From: Flavobacterium sp. TR2
GTDB taxonomy: Bacteria; Bacteroidota; Bacteroidia; Flavobacteriales; Flavobacteriaceae
DNA: 64,000 bases
Assembly (NCBI RefSeq): GCF_025252405.1
Contig: NZ_CP104307.1
Coordinates: forward strand, 4,030,001-4,094,000
Reading direction: 5' to 3'
A program made the translations under genes and the position numbers. This document shows positions 35,811-44,460 of the stretch, piece after piece; the first letter of the stretch is position 1; each line of letters opens with the position of its first letter. Below the pieces are notes generated by a model, which saw only the letters and a program-made list of their open reading frames with translations, ran no database searches and was not told the origin of the DNA.

Positions 35811-35972
35811 AGCTTCAGAGGAGCGAAATAGTTATAGCAAAAGATTAGCGGTTACAACATAAAGCTCCAGCGGAGCGACATATTTTTCTGCAACCTAAAT
35901 ATATATCGCTCCGCTGGAGCTTTATTCTCAATGACTAATTGTTATCTATAAATATTTCGCTTCTCCGAAGCT
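35811..35972. repeat. Nested double palindrome (~160 bp)
   Basis: Outer arms AGCTTCAGAGGAGCGAAATA (35811-35830) and TATTTCGCTTCTCCGAAGCT (35953-35972) pair with few mismatches; inner arms ATAAAGCTCCAGCGGAGCGA (35859-35878) and TCGCTCCGCTGGAGCTTTAT (35906-35925) pair perfectly. It fills most of the 356-base gap between convergent lacI and uxaA genes. Confidence 0.8.
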
Positions 35973-35985
35973 TTCTCTAAAAATA

Positions 35986-36011
35986 ATAGACGCACTGCAG
36001 TGCGTCTCTAC
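35986..36011. repeat. 26-bp palindromic repeat, isolated copy
   Basis: ATAGACGCACTGCAGTGCGT followed by CTCTAC, the same family as the copies at 17491-17865 and 19384-19508. Confidence 0.75.
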
Positions 36012-36025
36012 AGATAAATCTAACA

Positions 36026-36055
36026 CAAAAAAAAGACGCACTACATTGTGCGTCT
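36026..36055 (-). terminator. Terminator of uxaA, built from a REP-like stem
   Basis: On the minus strand AGACGCAC (36048-36055) pairs with GTGCGTCT (36034-36041) and runs into a T-run of eight. It lies about 50 bases past the uxaA stop. The stem resembles half of the 26-bp palindromic repeat, so a repeat seems to serve as terminator. Confidence 0.8.
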
Positions 36056-36106
36056 TCTATATAAACCTTTATCACTTTGTCCCTTAAAACCTTTGCACCT
36101 AAAAAA

Positions 36107-37729
36107 CTACAATGAAACTCCTCTTTTCCAAGGAATAAAATCGTTCTGATTTAAAATAGCCGCTTTTGTTTTAATATTACCGCTGGCAACATCAATAATA
36201 AATTCTAACATTTCGTCAGCCATTTCGTCAATTGATTTTTCTCCAGTGATAATTCCACCAGTATCAATATCTATAATGTCAGACATTTTGTTTGCTAACT
36301 GCGTGTTTGATGAAATTTTTACAACCGGAGCAATAGGGTTTCCTGTTGGAGTTCCCAAACCTGTTGTAAACAATACCATATTTGCACCAGAGCCCACCAT
36401 TGCCGTTGTGCATTCTACGTCATTTCCTGGCGTACATAACAACGTAAAGCCTGGTTCGTTAATGTATTCTCCATAATCGAAAACCCCCGTAATTGGCGAT
36501 GTTCCGCCTTTTTTAGCAGCACCAGCCGATTTCATAGCATCTGTAATCAAACCGTCTTTGATATTTCCTGGAGAAGGATTCATATCAAATCCTGAACCTG
36601 CATCAACAACTGTTTTTTCGTACCATTGCATTAAATCTAAGAAACGCTTTCCATCTTTATCATCTATACAACGATTTACTAATTCCTGCTCTACTCCACA
36701 TAATTCAGGAAATTCAGAAAGAATTGTAGTACCTCCTAAAGCCACTAAATGATCAGATAATACTCCCAATGTCGGATTAGCAGAAATTCCAGAGAATCCG
36801 TCAGATCCGCCACATTCTAATCCAATTCTTAATTTAGACAATGGAGCTGGTTCTCTCTTAATTTCGTTTGCTTTTTTGATTGCTTCGAAAGTATCTTTTA
36901 CCACACTGCTCAACATCGTTTCGATAGTCCCGATAGATTGCTGATCGTAAATTAAAACAGGTTTTTTACTGTTTGGATTAATCGCATCTAAAGCTTCTTT
37001 GAAAATTGAAATCTGAAGATTCTGGCATCCCAAACTCAAAACAGTTGCTCCAGCCACGTTTGGGTTGTTAACATACCCCGCCAAAAGTTTAGCTAAACTG
37101 TGCGAATCTTGACGAATTCCGCCGCAGCCGCCTTGGTGTGTGATGAATTTAACTTCGATATTATTAAACAAGTTAGCATCATTTGAAGCTTCTTGATTTC
37201 CTGCTCCGCCAGTTTCTGATTTCACTAAAGAACGCAACAATAACTGATAATCGTTCTCCTTTGGCTTCATCAATTCTTTTTCAAAAATATCTTTTAAGAT
37301 CTCGATGTTTCTGTTTTCACAAAAAACTAATGGAAAAAACAGCCATACATTTTCTGTACCCACCTGTCCATCTTCTCTGTGATAGCCCTGCCACGTTCTG
37401 TCTTTCCATTTATCAACATTAGGAGCTGTCCAGCCAATTGTTTCTGTTTTGCCTGTAACTTTATCACTTTCATGTTTTACGTTAGCAGTAGAAAGCAGTC
37501 CGCCCTTTTCAATTTTAGCACTTGCTTTACCGACCAAAACACCATACATAATGATTCTGTCCCCTACATTAAAAGGAACCATTGCAATCTTATGTTTCAT
37601 TTTTACATCAGACTCTACGGTAATTGATTGTCCTTCAAAATCAATCACTTCGCCTGCAGTAAGATCCACCAAAGCAACCGCAACATTGTCGGTTGGGTGA
37701 ACTTTTATTAATTTTTTCTGCGTTGCCAT
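36107..37729 (-). CDS. uxaA: Altronate dehydratase
   Basis: A 540-residue protein with an N-terminal SAF domain (VHPTDNVAVALVDLTAGEVIDFEG, residues about 10-95) and a C-terminal altronate/galactarate dehydratase domain with GYHREDGQVGTENVW, THQGGCGGIRQDS, GLECGGSDGFSGISANPTLG and TTGLGTPTGNPIAPVVKI. It dehydrates D-altronate to 2-keto-3-deoxygluconate (KDG) in the cytoplasm. It is the last gene of the uronate run, 206 bases after uxaB. The full SAF-plus-catalytic form and length match complete UxaA. Confidence 0.94.
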   Translation of the reverse strand: MATQKKLIKVHPTDNVAVALVDLTAGEVIDFEGQSITVESDVKMKHKIAMVPFNVGDRIIMYGVLVGKASAKIEKGGLLSTANVKHESDKVTGKTETIGWTAPNVDKWKDRTWQGYHREDGQVGTENVWLFFPLVFCENRNIEILKDIFEKELMKPKENDYQLLLRSLVKSETGGAGNQEASNDANLFNNIEVKFITHQGGCGGIRQDSHSLAKLLAGYVNNPNVAGATVLSLGCQNLQISIFKEALDAINPNSKKPVLIYDQQSIGTIETMLSSVVKDTFEAIKKANEIKREPAPLSKLRIGLECGGSDGFSGISANPTLGVLSDHLVALGGTTILSEFPELCGVEQELVNRCIDDKDGKRFLDLMQWYEKTVVDAGSGFDMNPSPGNIKDGLITDAMKSAGAAKKGGTSPITGVFDYGEYINEPGFTLLCTPGNDVECTTAMVGSGANMVLFTTGLGTPTGNPIAPVVKISSNTQLANKMSDIIDIDTGGIITGEKSIDEMADEMLEFIIDVASGNIKTKAAILNQNDFIPWKRGVSL

Positions 37730-37935
37730 AATTAACCTTTGTTCTTTTTGTTTTTCTATTATTTTTAACCTGTTGAGTGATATTACTTTTTCCAGATTTC
37801 ACTCAACAGCTAAACTTAAATCTGTTCAAATTTGCTTTCATCTGTACAAATCTGCGTGAGAAATAGTTCTCGCAGATTTCCGCAGATTAAATTCGATTTT
37901 ATTTGTTGAATAAAACTATTTTTACTCCAACGGAT

Positions 37936-39381
37936 TTATTTTATTCTTTCTTGAAACTTAGCAAAACCAGCTTCAATTCCGTTTGAATCTATTTCTTCCA
38001 AAGCAATCGTAATTGCTCTTGTTAAACCTGGAATTTCAGTTAGATCTTGGTCCCAGAAACCTTTGTTTTGCAATGTCAAACGAGCAATTTTTTCATAATC
38101 ATCAGACTTCCAAAGTCCGTTAAAGAATGCGGTAATATCTTCACCATCTTTAACCGGTAAGCTTTGACCGTTCCAAGTTCCTTTGTAGAAACGAATTAAG
38201 CTCGCTAATGAAAAAGTCAAATTAACAGGCAATTTTTTGTTAGCATTATAATATCCTAATAAACTAGGCAAAACTCTTACTTTGAATTTCGATACAGAAT
38301 TTAATGCAATATCAGCAAGTGCGTGTTTAATAAATGGATTTTTAAATCGGTCCATTACTTCCTCAGAATAGGCCGTAATTTCATTTTTGTCCATATCAAG
38401 AGTTTCACTAATTTCACTAATAACGCTATTTACAAATTTCCCTGTAAAATCTCCGTCAACAGTTTCCATTACTAATTTATTACCATGCAAAAGTGAAAAA
38501 GGAACCATTGCCGTATGCGCACCGTTTAAAATACGAACTTTAATCATTTTAAAAGGACGTATATCATCAACGATTTTTACATTCAAATCTGTTTTATGGA
38601 AAGGCAATTTTGCTTTTAGATCATCCCCACCTTCAATTGCCCAAAGGAAAAAAGGTTCAGCCGCAACAATTAAGTTGTCCTCATAATCTAATTTATTATT
38701 GTATTCTTCAATTTCAGCTCTTGGATATCCAGGGACAATTCTGTCAACCAAAGTACTATGATATGTACAAGCATCTGATACCCAAGTTTTAAATGCATCC
38801 TCTAATTTCCATAAATCAACATATTGCAAAATATATTTTTTAAGCGTTTCAGAGTTATAATCAATTAATTCACACGGAATTATTGTAACTCCTTTAGAAG
38901 CGTCTCCATTAAAATGCTTAAATCTTTCATATAACAAAACCGTCAATTTTGCAGGAAATGACACTGGTGGCTGCATATCTGGAGTATCGCTTTCAATAAA
39001 TTCAATTCCAGCTTCTGTAGTATTAGAAACAATAAACTGAAGTTCTTCTTCTTTAGCTAAAGCCAAATAATTTGCAAATTCAGTATATGGGTTTATCGTT
39101 TTTACAATGTTATTAATTAAGACAATATCTTGTATCTTTTCACCTTTTTTAATTCCGTTCATAAACAAGGTATAAAGACCGTCCTGATCATTAATCATAT
39201 TTACCATACCGTCTTTCAATGGTTGGACTACTGCAATACCGGCATTAAAATCGACTTCTTTATTTAGTTTATCAAAAGCATAATCAACAAAGGCTCTTAA
39301 AAAGTTACCTTCTCCAAACTGAACTACCTTAATTGGCTGTAACTTTTCTAATCCTGTATTTATTCTATTTAATTTTTTCAT
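37936..39381 (-). CDS. uxaB: Tagaturonate reductase
   Basis: A 481-residue mannitol-dehydrogenase-family enzyme: N-terminal VVQFGEGNFLRAFVDYAFDKLN (nucleotide domain), SNTTEAGIEF, and the catalytic C-terminal block KMIKVRILNGAHTAMVPFSLLHG with the conserved Lys and His. UxaB reduces D-tagaturonate to D-altronate with NADH. Its neighbours uxaC and uxaA catalyse the steps before and after, which selects it over fructuronate reductase UxuB. It lies 220 bases downstream of kdgA; that leader contains a hairpin at 39461-39533. Confidence 0.92.
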   Translation of the reverse strand: MKKLNRINTGLEKLQPIKVVQFGEGNFLRAFVDYAFDKLNKEVDFNAGIAVVQPLKDGMVNMINDQDGLYTLFMNGIKKGEKIQDIVLINNIVKTINPYTEFANYLALAKEEELQFIVSNTTEAGIEFIESDTPDMQPPVSFPAKLTVLLYERFKHFNGDASKGVTIIPCELIDYNSETLKKYILQYVDLWKLEDAFKTWVSDACTYHSTLVDRIVPGYPRAEIEEYNNKLDYEDNLIVAAEPFFLWAIEGGDDLKAKLPFHKTDLNVKIVDDIRPFKMIKVRILNGAHTAMVPFSLLHGNKLVMETVDGDFTGKFVNSVISEISETLDMDKNEITAYSEEVMDRFKNPFIKHALADIALNSVSKFKVRVLPSLLGYYNANKKLPVNLTFSLASLIRFYKGTWNGQSLPVKDGEDITAFFNGLWKSDDYEKIARLTLQNKGFWDQDLTEIPGLTRAITIALEEIDSNGIEAGFAKFQERIK

Positions 39382-39460
39382 TTTAAATTTTCTTTAATGC
39401 GTTATAAATAACCATTTATAAACCTTATTTCATTATTTCTGCCTTATAAATTGCAAAAGA

Positions 39461-39533
39461 AACATTACACCCGATTGAGTAAAATAAAGCCGGCTGTGAG
39501 GAATGGCTGGCTCAATTTTTCAAGCGTAATGTT
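39461..39533. repeat. Interrupted hairpin in the uxaB leader
   Basis: AACATTAC (39461-39468) pairs with GTAATGTT (39526-39533), with an inner pair ATTGAG (39474-39479) / CTCAAT (39511-39516) and a central GCCGGC. It lies 80 bases upstream of the uxaB start in the 220-base kdgA-uxaB gap. No T-run follows the stem on the minus strand. Confidence 0.5.
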
Positions 39534-39601
39534 CAATTACAATCTCTAAAAATCTAAAAAAAACTTATAAAATAAGGAGTTAGGCATGATTACCCCTTAA
39601 T

Positions 39602-40270
39602 CTATTTTCTAATATCTTTTATAATGTCAAGAACCTGTTTCACTTTTGCAGTTAGCCCATCGAAGTCTTTCTGGTCTAATATCTCTTTTGAAATTAATTG
39701 CGAACCCAATCCAACACAAGTTGCACCGGCGTTCAGCCATGAAGACAAACTTTCTTTTGTTGGATAAACGCCTCCTGTAGGCATAATATTCGTCCAAGGA
39801 CACGGGCCTTTTATAGCTTTAATAAAGTCTGGTCCGTAAGTGTCGGCTGGAAATAGTTTTACGATTTCACATCCTAATTCTTCTGCTTTTGCTATTTCTG
39901 TCAACGTGCCGCAGCCTGGCGACCAAAGTACTTTTCTTCGATTACAGGCTATAGCTATATCTTCTCTAAATACTGGTGTTACAATAAAATTTGCCCCTAA
40001 ACTCATGTACAAAGAAGCCGAAGCTGCATCTGTAATAGAACCCACTCCTAAAATCATTCCCGGAAGCTCTGCCAAAGCGTATTTATTTAATGCTCCAAAA
40101 ACTTCATGAGCAAAATCGCCTCTGCTTGTAAATTCCATTAATCTGGAACCTCCATCGTAACACGCTTTTAAAACTTTTTTACTTAGTTCAATATCAGAAT
40201 GAAAAAACAACGGAACCATACCGTTTTCTTTCATGGTCTGAGCTACTTCAATTCTTGAATATTTTGCCAT
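39602..40270 (-). CDS. kdgA: KDPG/KDG-type aldolase (2-keto-3-deoxy-6-phosphogluconate aldolase)
   Basis: A 222-residue KDPG/KHG aldolase with LMEFTSRGDFAHEVF, GMILGVGSITDAASASLYMSLGANFIVTPVF, and the Schiff-base lysine in EIVKLFPADTYGPDFIKAIKGPCPW followed by MPTGGVYPTKESLSSWLNAGATCVGLGSQL. It splits KDPG into pyruvate and glyceraldehyde-3-phosphate. It follows kdgK by 10 bases. Length is normal and all key residues are visible. Confidence 0.93.
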   Translation of the reverse strand: MAKYSRIEVAQTMKENGMVPLFFHSDIELSKKVLKACYDGGSRLMEFTSRGDFAHEVFGALNKYALAELPGMILGVGSITDAASASLYMSLGANFIVTPVFREDIAIACNRRKVLWSPGCGTLTEIAKAEELGCEIVKLFPADTYGPDFIKAIKGPCPWTNIMPTGGVYPTKESLSSWLNAGATCVGLGSQLISKEILDQKDFDGLTAKVKQVLDIIKDIRK

Positions 40271-40280
40271 TTTTATTTTT

Positions 40281-41300
40281 TTATCTTGATACTAATGCAG
40301 AACCATCGCCATCAATCATATTTTCAACTTCCTTTAAGGTAACCAAGTTATAATCTCCAGCAATTGTATGTTTCAAACAGCAAGCCGCTACTGCAAAATC
40401 TAGCGCTCTCTGGTTATTATTATACTCCAACAAACCGTAAATTAATCCGCCCATAAAGGCATCTCCACTTCCTACGCGGTCTACAACTGGCGTAACTTCT
40501 TTAACTGCGGCGCTATAAATTGCTTTTCCGTCGTACAAAATTCCACCAATTCTCTGGTGCGAAGCGCTAACAGAATAACGAAGCGTTGTTGCAGCGATTT
40601 TTAGGCTCGGAATCAATTCAAACAATTTATCGTACACTGCCGGAAGCGATTTCTCATCCTGATAATTCGGATTTACTTTAGGAATTCCAAGCATGAAATA
40701 CGCCGTATCGATATCTCCTAAAATCACATTGCTGTATTTTAGCATTTCTGGCATAACCTCGCTTGGAGTTTTTCCGTACTGCCAAAGTTTTGATCTGTAG
40801 TTTAAATCGCAAGAAATTTTAGTTCCTTTTTTATGAGCGACTTTAATTGCTTCTAGACAAGCTTCTGCTGCACTTTCTGAAATCGCTGGCGTAATGCCGC
40901 TCCAATGAAACCATTCTGCACCTTCCAACACGTTTTCCCAATCAACCTGCCCTTTTTGTATTGTCGACATGGCGCTGTGAGCACGATCATAAACAACATT
41001 GCTGCCGCGGGTTCCTGCTCCTGTTTCTAGAAAATAGATTCCTAAACGTTCTCCTCCGTAAACAATGTTTTTAGATTCTACATTCATTTTTCTGATTTCT
41101 TTTAATGCAGAAAAACCAATTTCATTTTCAGGCAGTCTGGTAACAAATTCAGCATTTACACCATAATTAGCCAAAGAAACACATACATTAAACTCTCCGC
41201 CACCATACGTAGCACCAAATGCTGTAGATTGCGAAAAACGCAAATGTCTTTCTGTCGATAAACGCAGCATGATTTCTCCAAATGCAACTACTCTACTCAT
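40281..41300 (-). CDS. kdgK: 2-keto-3-deoxygluconate kinase
   Basis: A 339-residue PfkB-family kinase: N-terminal AFGEIMLRLSTERHLRFSQS...GAT-YGGGEFNVCVSLANYG and C-terminal TPVVDRVGSGDAFMGGLIYGLL, where GSGDAF carries the catalytic Asp. KdgK phosphorylates KDG to KDPG. It lies between uxaC (13-base gap) and kdgA (10-base gap), the expected substrate and product enzymes, so the assignment is firm for a family of broad specificity. Confidence 0.93.
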   Translation of the reverse strand: MSRVVAFGEIMLRLSTERHLRFSQSTAFGATYGGGEFNVCVSLANYGVNAEFVTRLPENEIGFSALKEIRKMNVESKNIVYGGERLGIYFLETGAGTRGSNVVYDRAHSAMSTIQKGQVDWENVLEGAEWFHWSGITPAISESAAEACLEAIKVAHKKGTKISCDLNYRSKLWQYGKTPSEVMPEMLKYSNVILGDIDTAYFMLGIPKVNPNYQDEKSLPAVYDKLFELIPSLKIAATTLRYSVSASHQRIGGILYDGKAIYSAAVKEVTPVVDRVGSGDAFMGGLIYGLLEYNNNQRALDFAVAACCLKHTIAGDYNLVTLKEVENMIDGDGSALVSR

Positions 41301-41313
41301 TGTAAATACTTAA

Positions 41314-42714
41314 TTAAAATTTAAAATATTCTTTAGCGTTGTTGTATGAAATATCAGAAACTAATTTTCCGATCCATTCCATATCATTTGGAAGCTCTCC
41401 TCTTTTGATTTCATCTCCCAAAAGATTACATAAAATACGTCTGAAATATTCGTGTCTTGGAAACGATAAGAAGCTTCTAGAATCTGTCAGCATTCCAACA
41501 AAACAGCTGATTAAGCCCATGTTTGAAAGCGCATTCAATTGTTTTGTCATTCCGTCTTTCTGATCTAAAAACCACCATCCAGAACCAAATTGCACTTTTC
41601 CGCGAACACTTCCGTCGTTAAAGTTTCCAATCATCGTTGCCATAACTTCGTTATCAGCAGGATTTAAGTTATAGATAATCGTTTTTGTCAATTTATCTTT
41701 GCTGTCTAACGCATTCAAGAAGCCAGACAGTTTTTGCGCTTGCGGATAATCTCCTATAGAATCCCATCCTGTATCTGGACCTAAGATTCTGTGCATACGT
41801 GCATTGTTGTTACGCAACGCGCCTAAGTGAAACTGCTGCACCCATCCAAATTCGTGGTAAGTTTCGCATAAGAAAATTAAAACAGCACTTTGGAATTTCA
41901 GCGCTTCTTCTGGAGACAATGCTCCGTTTTCTCTTTTCTTTTTGAAAATCGCGTTGATTTCGCTTTCTGTAAAGTTTTCGAAGTAAATCTGATCCAAACC
42001 GTGGTCACTCAATTTACATCCGTTTGCGTTAAAGAATTCGATTCTTTTTCTTAATGCCGAAAGCAAATCAGCGTACGTGTTAATTGCAATACCGGACACA
42101 TCCCCTAATGTGTCCAGATATGCATTATAACCATCATTAGCAATTAAGATGGCTTTATCAGGTCTGAAAGCCGTACTCATCTTGATTCCAGTCGAATTGT
42201 TAGCGAATTTTTGGTGAAATTCTAACGAGTCGATTGGATCTTCTGTTGTGCAAACTAATTCAGCGTTTACTTTTTTAAGCAGGTTTTGCGTGCTGTACGC
42301 TTGAGAATTTATTTTCTCAGAAGTTTCGATATAAATTTTCTCTGCCGATTTTTCATTCAATAAATCATAAATATCAAAATAACGAGCTAATTCTAAATGT
42401 GTCCAGTGGTACAACGGATTACGCATCGTGTACGGAACTGTTTTTGCCCAGTTTAAGAATTTATCTTTATCTGAACCATTTCCTGTTACAAACTGCTCGT
42501 TGATTCCTAATGTACGCATTGCACGCCATTTGTAGTGATCACCATTGATCCAAACTTGCGTGATATTATCAAAGATTTTATCTTCTGCAATAAACTGTGG
42601 ATTTAGGTGATTATGATAATCAATAATCGGCTGGTTTTTAGAGTAATTGTGGTATAACTCTTCAGCATATTTATTTTCTAATAAAAAATTATCGTGTATG
42701 AATGTCTGGCTCAT
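41314..42714 (-). CDS. uxaC: Uronate isomerase
   Basis: A 466-residue amidohydrolase-fold enzyme with IDYHNHLNPQFIAED (metal-binding His pair), WINGDHYKWRAMRTLGI, VCTTEDPIDSLEFH, QFHLGALRNNNARMHRILGPDTGWDSIGD and the C-terminal MLTDSRSFLSFPRHEYFRRILCNLLGDEIKRGELP. It isomerises D-galacturonate to D-tagaturonate (and D-glucuronate to D-fructuronate). It lies 15 bases after kduD. All motifs of UxaC are present and length is standard. Confidence 0.95.
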   Translation of the reverse strand: MSQTFIHDNFLLENKYAEELYHNYSKNQPIIDYHNHLNPQFIAEDKIFDNITQVWINGDHYKWRAMRTLGINEQFVTGNGSDKDKFLNWAKTVPYTMRNPLYHWTHLELARYFDIYDLLNEKSAEKIYIETSEKINSQAYSTQNLLKKVNAELVCTTEDPIDSLEFHQKFANNSTGIKMSTAFRPDKAILIANDGYNAYLDTLGDVSGIAINTYADLLSALRKRIEFFNANGCKLSDHGLDQIYFENFTESEINAIFKKKRENGALSPEEALKFQSAVLIFLCETYHEFGWVQQFHLGALRNNNARMHRILGPDTGWDSIGDYPQAQKLSGFLNALDSKDKLTKTIIYNLNPADNEVMATMIGNFNDGSVRGKVQFGSGWWFLDQKDGMTKQLNALSNMGLISCFVGMLTDSRSFLSFPRHEYFRRILCNLLGDEIKRGELPNDMEWIGKLVSDISYNNAKEYFKF

Positions 42715-42729
42715 GTCTTTTTAAATAAA

Positions 42730-43521
42730 TTATTCTTCGTTTGAAGGTTTTCCGATCGTAGCTAGAATTCCTCCATCTACATATAAAATGTGACCGTTTA
42801 CAAAATCACTTGCTTTTGATGATAAAAATATTGCTGCTCCTGCCAAATCGCTTGGATCTCCCCATTTTGCGGCAGGCGTTCTGCTGATGATGAAATCGTT
42901 AAACGGATGCCCATCAACTCGAATAGGTTTGGTCTGTTCTGTTGCAAAATAGCCAGGGCCGATTCCGTTAATCTGAACATTGTATTTTGCCCATTCTGTC
43001 GCCATATTTTTAGTCAGCATTTTTAAGCCTCCTTTTGCAGCAGCGTAAGCAGAAACTGTATTTCTTCCCAATTCGCTCATCATAGAACAAATGTTGATGA
43101 TTTTGCCTTGTCTTCTTTCGATCATTCCCTTTGCTACGTGCTTAGAAACAATAAACGGACTTACTAAATCTATATCAACCACTTCTCTGAAATCTGAAAC
43201 TTCCATATCCAAAAGCGGAATTCTTTTAATAATTCCAGCATTATTGATCAAGATATCGATTGGTCCTACTTCGCTTTCAATTTTAGCTACAGCAGCTTTT
43301 ACTTCCTGTTCTTCAGTAACATTAAATTTGTAGCCTACAGCATTTATTCCTTCGCTTTTTAATTCTGCTACGGCATTGTCAATTTTTTCCTGAGAAGAAT
43401 TTCCGTTTACCACAATTATAGCTCCAGCCTGACCCAAACCTTTTGCCATCGCCATCCCCAGTCCGTGCGTGCTTCCTGTGATAAGGGCAACTTTTCCTTT
43501 TATATCAAACAAATTTGTCAT
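42730..43521 (-). CDS. kduD: 2-deoxy-D-gluconate 3-dehydrogenase type SDR, KduD
   Basis: A 263-residue classical SDR: GSTHGLGMAMAKGLGQAGA, LINNAGIIKRIPLLDM, and the active-site YAAAKGGLKMLTKNMATEWA. KduD reduces 2,5-diketo-3-deoxygluconate to KDG. It is separated from kduI by one base, so the two steps are surely co-transcribed. The AIFLSSKASDFVNGHILYVDGGILA tail is normal. Confidence 0.93.
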   Translation of the reverse strand: MTNLFDIKGKVALITGSTHGLGMAMAKGLGQAGAIIVVNGNSSQEKIDNAVAELKSEGINAVGYKFNVTEEQEVKAAVAKIESEVGPIDILINNAGIIKRIPLLDMEVSDFREVVDIDLVSPFIVSKHVAKGMIERRQGKIINICSMMSELGRNTVSAYAAAKGGLKMLTKNMATEWAKYNVQINGIGPGYFATEQTKPIRVDGHPFNDFIISRTPAAKWGDPSDLAGAAIFLSSKASDFVNGHILYVDGGILATIGKPSNEE

Positions 43522-43522
43522 C

Positions 43523-44362
43523 TTATCTTAAATCAGTGATTTTACAAACATCCATATCGCCATAATCTAAGTTTTCACCTGCCATTCCCCAGATAAAAGT
43601 ATAATTGCTGGTTCCTGAGCCCGAATGAATAGACCAAGGCGGAGAAATAACTGCCTGATGGTTGTTCATCCAGATATGCCTTGTTTCCTGCGGCTGCCCC
43701 ATGAAGTGGCAAACTGCCTGATCTTGTGGAATATCCAAATAGAAATACACTTCCATTCTGCGGTCGTGAACGTGTGCTGGCATAGTATTCCAAACACTTC
43801 CCGGTTTTAATTCTGTCATTCCCATCTGCAATTGGCAAGTTGTTACCACACTTCCGATAATCATTTGGTTTACCGTACGGTGATTAGCCGTTTCCATTGT
43901 ACCCAATTGTAATTTATTAGCTTCAGCTAAACTTACTTTCTTCGTAGGGTAAGTGGTATGCGCTGGTGCAGAATTCAAATAGAATTTAGCAGGATTATTT
44001 TTGTCGTCACTTTTAAAAACCACTTCTTTATTTCCAGCTCCGATGTACAAAGCGTCTTTAAAACCTAACTCATAAGTTGTTCCTTCAACCACAACAGAAC
44101 CGCTTCCTCCAACATTGATGATTCCTAACTCTCTGCGCTCTAAAAAATAAGGTGCTTTTAGCGGATCAATCGTTTCTAAAGCCAAATCTCCTTTTACAGG
44201 AACTGCAGAACCTGCAATGTATCTGTCGTAATGAGAATAAACCAATACCACTTCATCTTCCTGCATTAAGTCATCAATTAAGAATTCTTCTCTCAATTGC
44301 TGCGTATCATACTTTTTTACAGCTTCTGGGCTTGACGCGTATCTTGAACTATATTTTGTCAT
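43523..44362 (-). CDS. kduI: 5-keto-4-deoxyuronate isomerase
   Basis: A 279-residue cupin: SRYASSPEAVKKYDTQQLREEFL at the N-terminus, and the metal site PAHVHDRRMEVYFYLDIPQDQAVCHFMGQPQETRHIWM followed by AVISPPWSIHSGSGTSNYTFIWGM. KduI isomerises 5-keto-4-deoxyuronate, the product of pectin lyases and GH105 enzymes, to 2,5-diketo-3-deoxygluconate. It is the first gene of the kduI-kduD-uxaC-kdgK-kdgA run, with the operator and -7 box at 44376-44397 just upstream. Confidence 0.95.
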   Translation of the reverse strand: MTKYSSRYASSPEAVKKYDTQQLREEFLIDDLMQEDEVVLVYSHYDRYIAGSAVPVKGDLALETIDPLKAPYFLERRELGIINVGGSGSVVVEGTTYELGFKDALYIGAGNKEVVFKSDDKNNPAKFYLNSAPAHTTYPTKKVSLAEANKLQLGTMETANHRTVNQMIIGSVVTTCQLQMGMTELKPGSVWNTMPAHVHDRRMEVYFYLDIPQDQAVCHFMGQPQETRHIWMNNHQAVISPPWSIHSGSGTSNYTFIWGMAGENLDYGDMDVCKITDLR

Positions 44363-44375
44363 AATTTTAAATTAA

Positions 44376-44389
44376 TGTAATCGATTGCA
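44376..44389. promoter_or_regulatory. Predicted LacI operator at the kduI promoter
   Basis: TGTAATCGATTGCA differs by one base from the perfect operator at 34480. It is directly downstream of the -7 box on the minus strand, 14 bases before the ATG at 44362. Confidence 0.78.
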
Positions 44390-44397
44390 CAAAATTA
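44390..44397 (-). promoter_or_regulatory. -7 box of the kduI operon
   Basis: TAATTTTG on the minus strand fits TAnnTTTG and abuts the operator; the -33 element is weak. Confidence 0.55.
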
Positions 44398-44460
44398 TAT
44401 TTTTATATTTAAATAGCATAATTGAAAACGAAAAAATGTTTCAATTCTGTTCATTTTTCT

